A stretch of DNA of 34,502 nt from an uncultured Bacteroidota bacterium (GCA_902578505.1 CACHDD010000004.1:1-34502), one strand, 5' to 3'. Counted from the stretch's first letter, positions 1 to 9,168 are shown. Numbers and translations: made by a program. Notes: generated by a model not told the origin, from the letters alone.

Positions 1-1
1 A

Positions 2-208
2 ACATCTTCTCCATTGATGTTTAATGCATGTGATGAATTGGTTTGGGCTATATTCAACTTAAATGGAAAACATTTAGCAGAAGGCCAAACCTTCCCAGGA
101 GTTAACTCTTTAGATTTAAGCTCGCTATCTGAAGGCATGTACTTATTACAGCTAAAAACTAAAAAGGGCTTCGAGGTTGAGTACCATCAATTTGTAATCC
201 AACGATAA
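2..208 (+). CDS. C-terminal end of a type IX-secreted protein (partial)
   Basis: The reading frame is open from the left edge and ends at 206-208, so only the last 68 residues are visible. They look like a type A sorting domain of the type IX secretion system: a strand with FNLNGK, then a short loop, then SLDLSSLSEGMYLLQL, and a final strand ending FVIQR. This pattern (hydrophobic-N-x-x-G-K, then L-S-x-G-M-Y-x-L) is the usual C-terminal signal that carries Bacteroidetes proteins across the outer membrane. The function of the mature protein cannot be judged. A TTG and an ATG near the edge are internal codons, not starts. The next gene begins one base after the stop. The fit with gldKLMN a few kilobases away is good, but the signal is common in such genomes. 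Confidence 0.8.
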   Translation, partial: TSSPLMFNACDELVWAIFNLNGKHLAEGQTFPGVNSLDLSSLSEGMYLLQLKTKKGFEVEYHQFVIQR

Positions 209-209
209 C

Positions 210-1217
210 ATGTCTGAGGAGTTATTTGAACATCACAAGCTAGTTGCCGACCCAGGCCAACAGCCTTTGAGGGTGGACAAATTCCTTATGAATCTCATTG
301 CACACATTAGTAGGAATAAGCTTCAAATTGCTGCTAAAAGTGGATATATAAGGGTTGATGGAAAGCCAGTAAAATCAAATTTCAAGATTAAGGCAGGTCA
401 TGTAGTAACAGTAGAATTGCCACAACCTGTATATGAGTTTGAGCTTCTTCCTGAGGACATAGAACTTGATATAGTCTTCGAGGACAAAGATATTCTTGTA
501 ATCAACAAGCAAACAGATCTTGTGGTTCATCCTGGCCATGGTAATTACTCTGGCACATTAGTTCATGGCGTTCTTCATCATCTTCAGAAAATCCCTTCTA
601 TGCCTGGATCGCCAACACCAAGACCAGGTTTGGTGCATAGATTGGATAAGGACACTACTGGATTAATGGTTTTGGGTAAAACAGAATTTTCTCTTTCAGA
701 TCTTAGTGAGCAATTTTTTGAGAGGACTGTTGAGAGGAGGTACCATGCATTAGTTTGGGGTGATCTGAGTGAGGATGGTACTGTTGAAGGTCACGTTGGT
801 AGGTCAAGACAAAACAGAACAGTTCAAGCTGTGTACACCGATGGTGAGGAGGGTAAACATGCAGTTACACATTACAGAGTTATTGAGAGATTAGGACCTG
901 TTACTCTAATCGAATGCAAACTTGAGACGGGGCGTACTCACCAAATCAGGGTTCATATGCAATACATTGGACATCCTCTATTTGGAGATCCTAGATACGG
1001 AGGTAATGTTGCAGTGAAGGGTTCGCCAGGTGGGAAGTACAATAGTTTCCTAAGAAATTGTTTTGATATTCTGCCGCGTCAAGCTCTCCATGCTAAAACT
1101 TTGGGCTTTAAGCACCCTAGAAGGGGTGAGTTTATGAATTTCGATTCTAATTTGCCTGGCGATATGGTAGAGGTGATAGAAAAGTGGAAGACATATCTAG
1201 GCGGAATCGCTCGATGA
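210..1217 (+). CDS. RluA-family pseudouridine synthase (RluD-like)
   Basis: A 335-residue enzyme that converts specific uridines in RNA, most likely 23S rRNA, to pseudouridine. An S4-type RNA-binding domain is seen at about residues 20-70 (RVDKFL...IRVDGKPVK). The catalytic domain follows, with the family motif HRLDKDTTGL in which Asp146 is the expected nucleophile, and later ETGRTHQIRVHM and GHPLFGDPRYGG, both hallmarks of the RluA/RluC/RluD group. Length and domain order are those of RluD, but Bacteroidetes carry several paralogues, so the exact target uridines are not assigned. The ATG starts one base after the preceding stop. The gene converges on the ABC-F gene: its stop ends at 1217 and the ABC-F stop begins at 1218, leaving no room for a separate terminator. 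Confidence 0.93.
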   Translation: MSEELFEHHKLVADPGQQPLRVDKFLMNLIAHISRNKLQIAAKSGYIRVDGKPVKSNFKIKAGHVVTVELPQPVYEFELLPEDIELDIVFEDKDILVINKQTDLVVHPGHGNYSGTLVHGVLHHLQKIPSMPGSPTPRPGLVHRLDKDTTGLMVLGKTEFSLSDLSEQFFERTVERRYHALVWGDLSEDGTVEGHVGRSRQNRTVQAVYTDGEEGKHAVTHYRVIERLGPVTLIECKLETGRTHQIRVHMQYIGHPLFGDPRYGGNVAVKGSPGGKYNSFLRNCFDILPRQALHAKTLGFKHPRRGEFMNFDSNLPGDMVEVIEKWKTYLGGIAR

Positions 1218-3176
1218 TTAATTTTCTATTTCTTCTTTTTCAATAATAGCGTCTTCCCATTGATGTACAAGATGGTCGTGCTTTTTTTGGACTGCTTCAA
1301 ATTCATAACTTAAATCAGTCATCCTTTTTCTATCTGAAGGATCCACCTCACTAAGTTCAGCATTTTTAAGTTTTAATTCTTCCTCAGCTTTTGATACAGA
1401 TTTTTCTAATCTCTGTATTTTTTTAATAGCCTGCCTAAGTGCTTTGTCCCTTGCCTTTCTCTCTTCCTTGCTAACTTTTTGCTCAGTTGGGTTTTTTGCT
1501 TTGGCAGCGCTCTTTCCCTTGCTAAGTAATCTTTCTCCAGTCTTTGAAGCTTCGTATTGGCCTATGCTTTCAGCGTGTTTTTCGTGAAGGAAGTTCTTTA
1601 TGTCCCCTATGTATTGCTTTAACCTGTTAGGGGTTACCTCATAAACAAACTCGGTTAGACCAGCTAAGAAATCTCTATCGTGGGAAACGACTATAAGCGA
1701 ACCATCAAACTTTTGCAGTGCGTCTTTTAGAACAGCTTTTGCCTTTAAGTCCAAATGATTTGTAGGCTCGTCTAATATCAAAACATTATATGGATGGAGC
1801 AGGAGCTTACACATTGCTAACCTTGCCTTCTCACCACCACTTAAAACACTTACTTTCTTCTCTACGTCATCACCAGAAAAGAGAAACGCCCCTAACATGG
1901 ATCTAACATTAACTTCAAAATCATTAGTTACTGCCTCCTCTAAGGTTTCCATCACAGTTAACTTAGGATCGAGCTCTTCAGCTTGGTTTTGGGCGTAATA
2001 ACCAATGTCTACATTGTGACCAACCGTTAATTCGCCATCATAAGACTCTAAGCCCAAAAGTATCCTAGTCAAAGTCGTCTTACCTGCACCATTCTTCCCC
2101 ACCAAGGCAATTTTATCCTGCCTAGCCATAATTAGGTCTAAATCTTTAAACACATCTAAAGGGCCAAACGATTTTGCCATCGCCTTTGCCTCAAAAACCA
2201 CCTTGCCTGTCCTAGGGGCAGGAGGGAACCTAAACTTTATACTAGCGGTATCGTCTTTGTCAATTTCAACTCTTTCGAGCTTTTCTAATTTTCTAATAAG
2301 AGTTTGAGCAAAAGCTGCTTTATTCTTTTTCGCCCTGAACTTATTAATTAGTACTTGAGTTTCGTCTATGTACTTTTTCTGATTTTTATAAGCCTGTACC
2401 TGCCTATCCCTCTCTTCTTCTCGCCAAACCTGATACTTTGAATATGGTGCCTTAAAATCGTACAGTTTGTACGGACTAATTTCAATAGTTCTCTCAGTCA
2501 AAGTGTCTAAGAACATTCTATCGTGAGAGATAAGAATTATCGATCCAGGATATGTTTTTAAAAACCCTTCAAGCCATTGAATCGACTCGATGTCCAAATG
2601 ATTTGTAGGCTCGTCGAGAAGCAGTAGGTTTGGATTCATTAAAAGCAGCTTAGCTAGCTCTACTCTCATCTTCCATCCTCCGCTGAATTCACACATCTTG
2701 CGTTCCATGTCACTTGGAGCAAAGCCCAAACCCTGCAAAATTCTTTGAATTTTCTCCTCTAGATTTACAACACCGATTACATCAAGCCTTTCGTTGCACT
2801 CAGTTAAATCATCAATTAATCTTGAGTATTCATCAGATTCATAATCTTCTCTACTACCTATTTCATTAGTTATCTCTTCAAGTCTAGCCTCTAAGGTCTT
2901 AATCTCATCAAATGCGCTATATGCCTCATCGTAAATGCTAACATTTTCATTATGATCCATTTCTTGTGGCAAGTAACAAATCTTGTATTCTTTAGGGTGA
3001 CTTATCGTTCCTTCGCTTGGCGTATTTATTCCAGCTAATAATTTAAGAAGGGTAGATTTACCTGCACCATTTCGCCCAACGAGTCCAATTCTATCCTTAT
3101 CTCCCACAAATAAGTTAAGACCTTCAAATAAAGATCTCTCGCCAAAATGAATTCCAAGTTGTGTTACTGTTAGCAT
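1218..3176 (-). CDS. ABC-F family ATPase (ribosome-associated type)
   Basis: A 652-residue soluble protein with two ATP-binding cassettes and no membrane segment, the layout of the ABC-F family, whose members act on ribosomes during translation. The first cassette has GRNGAGKST near residue 34 and a signature FSGGWKMR. The second has GKNGAGKTT near residue 364 and LSGGEKAR. Each has a Walker B ending LLLDEPTNHLD or LILDEPTNHLD. A long charged helical linker separates them (about 245-305). The last 90 residues are rich in Lys and Glu and look like a coiled coil, as in Uup-like members. Which ABC-F subfamily this is, and whether it gives antibiotic protection, cannot be told. The ATG lies about 7 bases after a Bacteroidetes-type -7 box, so its mRNA is likely almost leaderless. 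Confidence 0.92.
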   Translation of the reverse strand: MLTVTQLGIHFGERSLFEGLNLFVGDKDRIGLVGRNGAGKSTLLKLLAGINTPSEGTISHPKEYKICYLPQEMDHNENVSIYDEAYSAFDEIKTLEARLEEITNEIGSREDYESDEYSRLIDDLTECNERLDVIGVVNLEEKIQRILQGLGFAPSDMERKMCEFSGGWKMRVELAKLLLMNPNLLLLDEPTNHLDIESIQWLEGFLKTYPGSIILISHDRMFLDTLTERTIEISPYKLYDFKAPYSKYQVWREEERDRQVQAYKNQKKYIDETQVLINKFRAKKNKAAFAQTLIRKLEKLERVEIDKDDTASIKFRFPPAPRTGKVVFEAKAMAKSFGPLDVFKDLDLIMARQDKIALVGKNGAGKTTLTRILLGLESYDGELTVGHNVDIGYYAQNQAEELDPKLTVMETLEEAVTNDFEVNVRSMLGAFLFSGDDVEKKVSVLSGGEKARLAMCKLLLHPYNVLILDEPTNHLDLKAKAVLKDALQKFDGSLIVVSHDRDFLAGLTEFVYEVTPNRLKQYIGDIKNFLHEKHAESIGQYEASKTGERLLSKGKSAAKAKNPTEQKVSKEERKARDKALRQAIKKIQRLEKSVSKAEEELKLKNAELSEVDPSDRKRMTDLSYEFEAVQKKHDHLVHQWEDAIIEKEEIEN

Positions 3177-3183
3177 GCGGCCG

Positions 3184-3214
3184 CAAAGGTCGGAAATTAA
3201 AAACGGGGAGCAAA
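3184..3214 (-). promoter_or_regulatory. Bacteroidetes-type promoter of the ABC-F gene
   Basis: On the minus strand TTTG (3214-3211) is followed after exactly 19 bases by GACCTTTG (3191-3184), one mismatch from TAnnTTTG. The start codon of the ABC-F gene begins 7 bases after it. The TTTG lies in the loop region of the hairpin that should end the gld operon. Confidence 0.5.
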
Positions 3215-3227
3215 TGCTCCCCGTTTT
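3200..3227 (-). terminator. Intrinsic terminator of the porP-gldKLMN operon
   Basis: Inverted repeat AAAACGGGGAGC / GCTCCCCGTTTT (12 bp, loop of four) lying 20 bases beyond the gldN stop. On the minus strand the right arm ends in TTTT followed by AATTT, a reasonable U-tract. The GC-rich core of six pairs makes it strong. The symmetric A and T ends mean it could also stop transcription arriving on the plus strand. Confidence 0.8.
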
Positions 3228-3247
3228 ATACTAATGCATTCTACTAT

Positions 3248-4108
3248 TTAGTAGTGCCATAAATCGTGTTCAAGAATAAATAATTCTTCCTTAATCTTTT
3301 CAGATTCTGCAAGGGCGTCCAAACCTCTAGCATACTCGCTAACATTTCTGTCGTAAACATTTGATTCCTTAATAATGTAGCTTGAGAAGTAACGCTTTTG
3401 GAATAAATCCTCATAAGTACGTCTCTGAGCGTCATTAAATAAGTTGAATACGTCAGCGTTAGCAAATACATAACGGCATTCTGGGTAGTACAACCAGAAT
3501 AGAGGAGAGTACCCCATGCTTTCACCATCTTGGTCGAATCCCTCAATCATTGGAGCAACTCCAATAATTCTAACGTATCTCTCAGAACGTTGTCTATCCC
3601 AAATCCAATCTTCCTTCAATCTGTAACGAGTTACATTTTCAGATTCAATAGGTCTTCTGGTTTGAGTAGTTCCAATGAGTTCACCATCATCATCCCATTG
3701 CTTGGTATACTCAATAGGATTTAAAATATTGTAGATACTGTCAGTGGTTAATGGAAGAGTAAACTCATCATTATCGCCTGCAGGTCCAGGACTATATGCC
3801 ACAAGAGATCCTTCAACTAACAACCCATCGCGTATTACATCAAATAGATTCTTTCTATCCTGAATTGGTTCAACAGGGTAATAATATGGATGATTAATTT
3901 TTTGTTTTAAATCCATCTCCTGCCAAATGCGACGGAAATACATTACATCTGCTTCACGTAAGTGAGGATATGGGATAACGCGCTTTGTTAGGTTTGTCTC
4001 TTTTACATAGGCTCCATCGAGTACGTTGTATACTTGTGCACTAGTATTTACTGTAAATAGGGCAGTAGCTACTAGGAGCAGTGTGTATTTGAAAAAATTT
4101 CTCATCAT
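3248..4108 (-). CDS. gldN: GldN, type IX secretion system periplasmic subunit
   Basis: A 286-residue exported protein. The N-terminus (MMRNFFKYTLLLVATALFTV, then NTSAQ) is a clear signal peptide. The mature part contains features typical of GldN/PorN: VIPYPHLREADVMYFRRIWQ near the start, DLKQKINHPYYYP, and a region ending REDWIWDRQRSERYVRIIGV-like sequence (here KEDWIWDRQR). In characterised systems GldN forms, with the lipoprotein GldK, the periplasmic ring structure of the secretion machine. It is the last gene of the porP-gldKLMN run: it starts 10 bases after gldM and is followed by a strong hairpin. Two adjacent ATG codons are possible starts; the first is used here. The family length is about 290-330, so this is full length. 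Confidence 0.93.
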   Translation of the reverse strand: MMRNFFKYTLLLVATALFTVNTSAQVYNVLDGAYVKETNLTKRVIPYPHLREADVMYFRRIWQEMDLKQKINHPYYYPVEPIQDRKNLFDVIRDGLLVEGSLVAYSPGPAGDNDEFTLPLTTDSIYNILNPIEYTKQWDDDGELIGTTQTRRPIESENVTRYRLKEDWIWDRQRSERYVRIIGVAPMIEGFDQDGESMGYSPLFWLYYPECRYVFANADVFNLFNDAQRRTYEDLFQKRYFSSYIIKESNVYDRNVSEYARGLDALAESEKIKEELFILEHDLWHY

Positions 4109-4118
4109 TAAAACTAGT

Positions 4119-5900
4119 TTACGTAGTTACCTTCAATTTCATTGGAGCTAGGATACGCTCTGTACCATCAGGCATACTTACTACAATATCCTCAAAATAT
4201 ATTGTGTTACCTCTTCTAACTCGTTCTAGAAGAGCTTTCATATCACTTGTTAATCTGTTATTGCCAGATGTAAGCTCCTTAAATGTACCATCTTTACTAA
4301 CACGAATAGTGAAGCTTTTAACACGAACCTTTACATCGAAATCGAAATTGTCCATTTTTGCAGCTAGTGGTGCAAATGAAAGCACTTCGTTTTTTGTAAT
4401 TGTTCTATTAGATGGACGCTTTCCAGACCAAAATGGTACTGGGTCAGGAATTCTCTTAACTCTAAACTCTTTGTTTCCAAGGTCCGCAATAGTGCCATCA
4501 GGCATTTCACCCTTAACTGAAACTTTAGCGACTTTGTTTGAATTAGAGCTAGATGGCTCAACTATGTATGATCCATCTGGTTGTTTTCTAATCTTATGAC
4601 CAGAAGAAATACTTACTCTCAACTTATCATTAGCAACACCCGGTACACTAACATCAACAGGGTTTGGTAGCCCTCTGTAGAATACATTCATTTTAGTTGG
4701 TGAAACAACTAGAGCAGCTTCAGCAACAGTGAATACTGGTGTGATGAAATCTTGAGATTGCATATCTCCTTCAGGTCCTTGGTATCGAATAATACCTCTA
4801 TATTGATACTGTCCTAACTTCATTCCTCGTGTTGAGAAAGTGAATTGACCATTACCAATCCCATCTACAGGTAATGCTTCAAGATTTGAATAATCAATTT
4901 CAGTTGAATCTTCTCCATTCCATTTATCTTGTTCTACATAAATCTCAGGAATCCTTGTTGGGTCAAATGCTGCTAGAAGAATATTAGCTCTTGCAGTATC
5001 ACCTTTAATGATGTAGTTAGATTGTGGAATCACTAGAGGCATAACCTCAGAAAATTTTAAACTCTTTGCTTCAATTCCACCAAGTAACCATGTTAATACT
5101 TCTGCTTCGGCATCCTGCACGTCAATAATCATTTTTGACATTAATGGCATAACTGCAGCAAGTGGTACGTCATAAAAATTAGCAGCCTCCCAAAGTACAT
5201 CAACACCATTTTCAATCTCATTTTCAAATGAGAACCTTTCAATAATAGATTTCTTAAGTTGTTCAGGGATTACACGTTCATTTCCGTCGATGTCTAAAAC
5301 TTTAATATTTAAGATATCATCACGGTATTTTTCTAATGCTCTACGTAAAGATTTAGCAGACCATTGTCCTTCTTCGCTCCATTTAGCAATGTTGTTAGCA
5401 TTTGCATACCAATCTTCATTAGCTCCTATTGGATTGTGAGGATCAGATCCTACCATGTATGCTGTAAGAGCCATGTATTCATCTTTGATTGTAATATACT
5501 CAAGATTTAATACAGTATCTCTACCATTGTTATCAACGCCATAATATTTTGAGAAATTTAATTCTTCTTGTTCTTCTAATGTTTTTTCAGAAGCCGCCAT
5601 ACATCTTGCCTTTAGCTTAGAGATGTATGATACTAATTCTTTAGATTCAGAGCTAACTTCTTCTGCTTTGTTGAAGAATGGGCCAACCTTTTCTTGGTTA
5701 TTTAGATACTTTGCCTTTAATGTCCCAAAAGTATCATCCACCTTATCTGCAATAGTCGCTTGAGTATTAATAAGACTGTTTTCAACCTTTACAAAACCAT
5801 TGAGGACTTCTTTAGAAATGTTTAGGGCAAGAAGAGCGGTTAGGACGAGGTACATCATCCCAATCATCTTCTGTCGTGGTGATAGTTTAGCTCCTGCCAT
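4119..5900 (-). CDS. gldM: GldM, type IX secretion motor subunit
   Basis: A 593-residue protein with one N-terminal membrane helix and a long periplasmic part. The first 45 residues match the family: MAGAKLSPRQKMIGMMYLVL, then TALLALNISKEVLNGF. In the known motor this single helix packs with GldL helices and couples proton flow to movement of the periplasmic domains. The rest is a helical region (to about residue 230) followed by beta-rich repeats, including a segment starting VVSPTKMNVFYRGLPNPVDV, which is typical of the GldM domains that reach toward the GldKN ring. Well-known GldM/PorM proteins are close to 515 residues, so this one is about 75 longer, with the extra length probably in the helical half. 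It starts 31 bases after gldL. Confidence 0.95.
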   Translation of the reverse strand: MAGAKLSPRQKMIGMMYLVLTALLALNISKEVLNGFVKVENSLINTQATIADKVDDTFGTLKAKYLNNQEKVGPFFNKAEEVSSESKELVSYISKLKARCMAASEKTLEEQEELNFSKYYGVDNNGRDTVLNLEYITIKDEYMALTAYMVGSDPHNPIGANEDWYANANNIAKWSEEGQWSAKSLRRALEKYRDDILNIKVLDIDGNERVIPEQLKKSIIERFSFENEIENGVDVLWEAANFYDVPLAAVMPLMSKMIIDVQDAEAEVLTWLLGGIEAKSLKFSEVMPLVIPQSNYIIKGDTARANILLAAFDPTRIPEIYVEQDKWNGEDSTEIDYSNLEALPVDGIGNGQFTFSTRGMKLGQYQYRGIIRYQGPEGDMQSQDFITPVFTVAEAALVVSPTKMNVFYRGLPNPVDVSVPGVANDKLRVSISSGHKIRKQPDGSYIVEPSSSNSNKVAKVSVKGEMPDGTIADLGNKEFRVKRIPDPVPFWSGKRPSNRTITKNEVLSFAPLAAKMDNFDFDVKVRVKSFTIRVSKDGTFKELTSGNNRLTSDMKALLERVRRGNTIYFEDIVVSMPDGTERILAPMKLKVTT

Positions 5901-5931
5901 AACTTAAATAATTATTTAGATATAGAGAAGA

Positions 5932-6687
5932 TTAACTACGGCTTCCGCCCATAGCATTTAACATGTTTCCGTATACTGTGTTGAGAGTTGCAAGGTTTTG
6001 TGCTAGTTCAGCAATATGATCCTTATATGCTTTTGTATCTTCAACACTTTCGTTAAGGGTCTTTATAAGGTCACCCATACCATCGAATAAAGCCTTGTTC
6101 TCTTTAAGTTGAGCAAGCTGCATCTCATACATATTGTTTAGCGAGTCAAGATTTGCATTCATTCTTATTAGGTTATCTCCAGCATTTGTACTTGCGTCTT
6201 GAGAACCAACAAGTCCTGTTAACGAATTTGATACACCCTCGTATGTATCTGCCATTTCATTTACTCTGTTAGATGCTTTAACTAGGGAATCGCTAAATTC
6301 TTGAGTGGCACCAGCAGCATCAGCCATATCACTCATCTTATTTGCTTGATCTCCTAGGTTCCGCATTCCATCACCTAATTTCTTTAAAAGATTAGAATCA
6401 ATTTGAGCATCCTCAAGTAGATTGTCTAATTGCTGTACAGCAGTTTTAGAATCTTCACCAGTAGCTAATTGTGGGTATACGAGAGTCCAGTCTGGATCGT
6501 CTTTTGGAAGTGGCTCAAATGCAGAAAAGAAAAAGATAACAGCCTCTGTTCCAAGCCCAAGTATTAACATTTGCGAAGCACCGGGCCAGTGTTCAATTTT
6601 AAATAACGCTCCAAGGATTACAACCGATGCTCCCCATCCATAGAGCTTAGACATTAATTTTTTCCAACTTTTACTTCCTGGTTTCAT
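5932..6687 (-). CDS. gldL: GldL, type IX secretion motor subunit
   Basis: A 251-residue inner-membrane protein with two membrane helices and a long cytoplasmic helical tail. Residues 14-31 (KLYGWGASVVILGALFKI) and 40-57 (MLILGLGTEAVIFFFSAF) are the helices. The membrane Tyr16, Lys30 and Glu48 and the nearby Glu58 sit where the family has the charged residues linked to proton-driven rotation in GldL. The sequence then runs DPDWTLVYPQLA, another family mark, and a low-complexity helical tail rich in Asn, Leu and Met (LDSLNNMYEMQLAQLKENKA). Family length is about 215-310. The 67-base gap to gldK is larger than the other gaps of the operon. Confidence 0.95.
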   Translation of the reverse strand: MKPGSKSWKKLMSKLYGWGASVVILGALFKIEHWPGASQMLILGLGTEAVIFFFSAFEPLPKDDPDWTLVYPQLATGEDSKTAVQQLDNLLEDAQIDSNLLKKLGDGMRNLGDQANKMSDMADAAGATQEFSDSLVKASNRVNEMADTYEGVSNSLTGLVGSQDASTNAGDNLIRMNANLDSLNNMYEMQLAQLKENKALFDGMGDLIKTLNESVEDTKAYKDHIAELAQNLATLNTVYGNMLNAMGGSRS

Positions 6688-6754
6688 TTTATTGTAGGAT
6701 TAATTTCAATTTATTCCCAAATAGGGATCAAGGTATTTTTTTTGTGACAAAAGA

Positions 6755-8122
6755 CTAGTTCCACTCATCCTGAGATCCTGACTTTCCACGACCTAGGTAT
6801 GACATGACTGATCTGAATCCGATGTAAGACTTTGCAGTATCACTGTATTCAAATGTCCGAGTTCCAGTCTGACAGTAGTAACCAATGTCTTTCCATGAAC
6901 CACCACGAATTACCTTTCTGTGTAATGCTGGAGGATCGTCAACCTTTGCATGGTAAACGTAATCAGGAGCTAGGTCAAAAGCGAAATCATAAACAGTTTC
7001 ATCAAAGGCTGTATTAGTCCATTCTGCAACATTTCCTGCCATATTAAATAGTCCAAAATCGTTAGGACTGTATGATTCAACAGGTGCGGTGTATGCATTT
7101 GCATCCTCTACATAGTCACCACGCATGGGCTTAAAGTTTGCAAGAACACAGCCCTGGTCGTTTCTAATATATGGCCCACCCCATGGGTAAGGAGCAAGAT
7201 CTCTACCTCCACGAGCAGCATATTCCCACTCAGCTTCAGAAGGTAAACGGAATTTTTGAATGTATGTTTCACCATTCTTCGCTTTCCATTCGTTCATTAT
7301 TTGAGTACGCCAAGCGTTAAATGCAACAGCTTGTCCCCAGGTAATTCCAACTACTGGATAATCATCATAAGCTGGATGCCAAAAGTAGTTTTCTGCTAGT
7401 GGCTCATTGTAAGCATAAGCATAGTCATGGATCCACACAAGAGTATCTGGATAAACATTAATCGTTTCTTCAACAACAAACTGTGAGCGATCCGAGTAAC
7501 GACGTACAGAGTGAAGTTGATTTAATTCGTTAACCTCTCCATACTCTTCATCTCTTTCTTCTTTACTTGAAGATTGTTCAAGGTTGAACCAGTAGTATCT
7601 GTAATTCAACTTACGAGTATCAATTTCTTTTCTATTGTAGAACCTATCAGAACCTTGTAAGTAGTATTCGTCATATAGAAGATCGAAAATATCTTCATCA
7701 GTCCAATCGATAGGCTCTTCCCAATTAAGTATGTATCCCTTGTCAATAAATCTATCTAGTTCTTGACCAGCTTCGTTTTCAGCATAGAAATAACGGTCGT
7801 CATCGTTTTCAGCAAGAGTATTAAGGAATAAAGAATCTCTAACGTAATTTACAAACTGACGATATTCATTATTTGAAATCTCGTGAATATCGATATAGAA
7901 AGCCGGTACAGTCACTGTTTTTGAACGTGTATTTAATGCATATGGAACGTCTTGATCACTTGGCCCCATAGTAAATGAACCAAAGTGAATGTAATTCATG
8001 CCATAAGGATTAGCTTGATCCCAGTATTCACGGGGTTGAACCCCAACGAGCTCACCCTGGGGTCCCATGTAACATCCAGCAAGCAGAACTGGAGCCATGA
8101 AAAACAGAAGGAACTTATTCAT
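6755..8122 (-). CDS. gldK: GldK, type IX secretion outer-membrane-associated lipoprotein
   Basis: A 455-residue lipoprotein. The signal peptide ends in a lipobox, LLAGC, with Cys17 as the expected lipidated residue. The mature part has the fold of formylglycine-generating enzymes (FGE-sulfatase domain), seen in FRLPSEAEWEYAARGG, GNVAEWTNTA, VIRGGSWKD and a final YIGFRSV. GldK uses this fold as a structural element of the ring with GldN and is not known to be an enzyme. An acidic, Tyr-rich insert lies between about residues 100 and 180. It follows the porP/sprF-like gene by 68 bases and precedes gldL by 67. Confidence 0.95.
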   Translation of the reverse strand: MNKFLLFFMAPVLLAGCYMGPQGELVGVQPREYWDQANPYGMNYIHFGSFTMGPSDQDVPYALNTRSKTVTVPAFYIDIHEISNNEYRQFVNYVRDSLFLNTLAENDDDRYFYAENEAGQELDRFIDKGYILNWEEPIDWTDEDIFDLLYDEYYLQGSDRFYNRKEIDTRKLNYRYYWFNLEQSSSKEERDEEYGEVNELNQLHSVRRYSDRSQFVVEETINVYPDTLVWIHDYAYAYNEPLAENYFWHPAYDDYPVVGITWGQAVAFNAWRTQIMNEWKAKNGETYIQKFRLPSEAEWEYAARGGRDLAPYPWGGPYIRNDQGCVLANFKPMRGDYVEDANAYTAPVESYSPNDFGLFNMAGNVAEWTNTAFDETVYDFAFDLAPDYVYHAKVDDPPALHRKVIRGGSWKDIGYYCQTGTRTFEYSDTAKSYIGFRSVMSYLGRGKSGSQDEWN

Positions 8123-8190
8123 ATTGAGTTGTTTTAATTTCGTTTGCAGGTATAATCTAATTCTAATATACGCTTTTAAATAATATTATA

Positions 8191-9168
8191 TTATAGATAA
8201 CGAGGATTAGCATATTTATTGAGAATAGGAGTTGACTTAAACATAAATCCATACGAAAGGAATATTTCGTGAGATCCAGCTGAGTAAGTCTGGAGCTCTG
8301 AAGTCGTTACGTCATAAGAATATCCAATTCTTAAGAACTGTTCGCTTGCAGTAATTTGCTCTTCCTTTTCAATTCTAAGTTGGTATCCAAGAACAGGAGC
8401 AACAGCGTCTCCAGGTCTATATGATACACCAGCCCAAATCATATTGTTGATTAGGGCATTAACGTTAAAGTCAATTGCAGTAGCAGATATATCAGTTTTA
8501 GTGAGGAAATTTGTTCTAAGCAATAATGCATCTCCATTGAGTGCAAAATTATATCCTCCCATTATGTAGTAGTGACGAGATCGTGTAATACCAAAATCAG
8601 AAAATGTACTTTGTACTAGGTTGGTCGATGAAATTCCAGCATAGAACTTATTAGAATTTCTTATAAATAATCCAAAATCAAGATCAAAAGTCCAACCGGA
8701 AACTTCGTCAGTGTTAGGTATAGCATTATCCTCTCCAATAGATTGCACGCCATCTGGTGGCAACCATGCGTAATTATCTCCTATTTTTTTATTTAAGAAT
8801 GTAAGTCCAATTCCTCCGCTAATTTTTGTTCCAGTCGAATTTGGGTTGAAAGTAAACGAAGGACCAATTTTAATCATTGTGTTATTTTCATTGCCAATTG
8901 TTTCTTGGTAAACTTGACCTCCAATTCCAATTGGACCTTCATCAATTCTTGTATCAAAATTTATAAGTGTAGTTTCTGGTCTTCCTTCCATGCTTGCCCA
9001 TTGCTGTCTATAGATAGCGCTTATGTTTGTCAAGTTAGACTGACCAGCTGCAGCAATGTTTGAAACTACTGGATCCATGTACCATTGTGTGAATTGAGGA
9101 TCCTGCTGAGCGTTCATAAATGACACCAGCATTACAAATGCAAAGGATAATATGTAATTACGAATCAT
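8191..9168 (-). CDS. PorP/SprF family outer-membrane protein
   Basis: A 325-residue outer-membrane beta-barrel with signal peptide MIRNYILSFAFVMLVSFMNA. The mature N-terminus QQDPQFTQWYMDPVVSNIAA is the family signature: the proteins begin with QDPxxSQYMFNxxxxNPAxAG-like sequence. Alternating strands such as YYIMGGYNFAL, WAGVSYRPG and FLRIGYSYD and an aromatic end region fit a barrel. PorP and SprF are linked to type IX secretion, and members tied to particular cargo help anchor it at the cell surface. Its place as first gene of the gldKLMN run supports a core rather than a cargo-specific role, which is inference. I could not find a convincing promoter in the 80 bases before it. Confidence 0.9.
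   Translation of the reverse strand: MIRNYILSFAFVMLVSFMNAQQDPQFTQWYMDPVVSNIAAAGQSNLTNISAIYRQQWASMEGRPETTLINFDTRIDEGPIGIGGQVYQETIGNENNTMIKIGPSFTFNPNSTGTKISGGIGLTFLNKKIGDNYAWLPPDGVQSIGEDNAIPNTDEVSGWTFDLDFGLFIRNSNKFYAGISSTNLVQSTFSDFGITRSRHYYIMGGYNFALNGDALLLRTNFLTKTDISATAIDFNVNALINNMIWAGVSYRPGDAVAPVLGYQLRIEKEEQITASEQFLRIGYSYDVTTSELQTYSAGSHEIFLSYGFMFKSTPILNKYANPRYL

Noticed and set aside
4204..4599. 131-codon open frame opposite gldM
   Set aside because: Antisense to a well-supported gene, with no domain or initiation signal.
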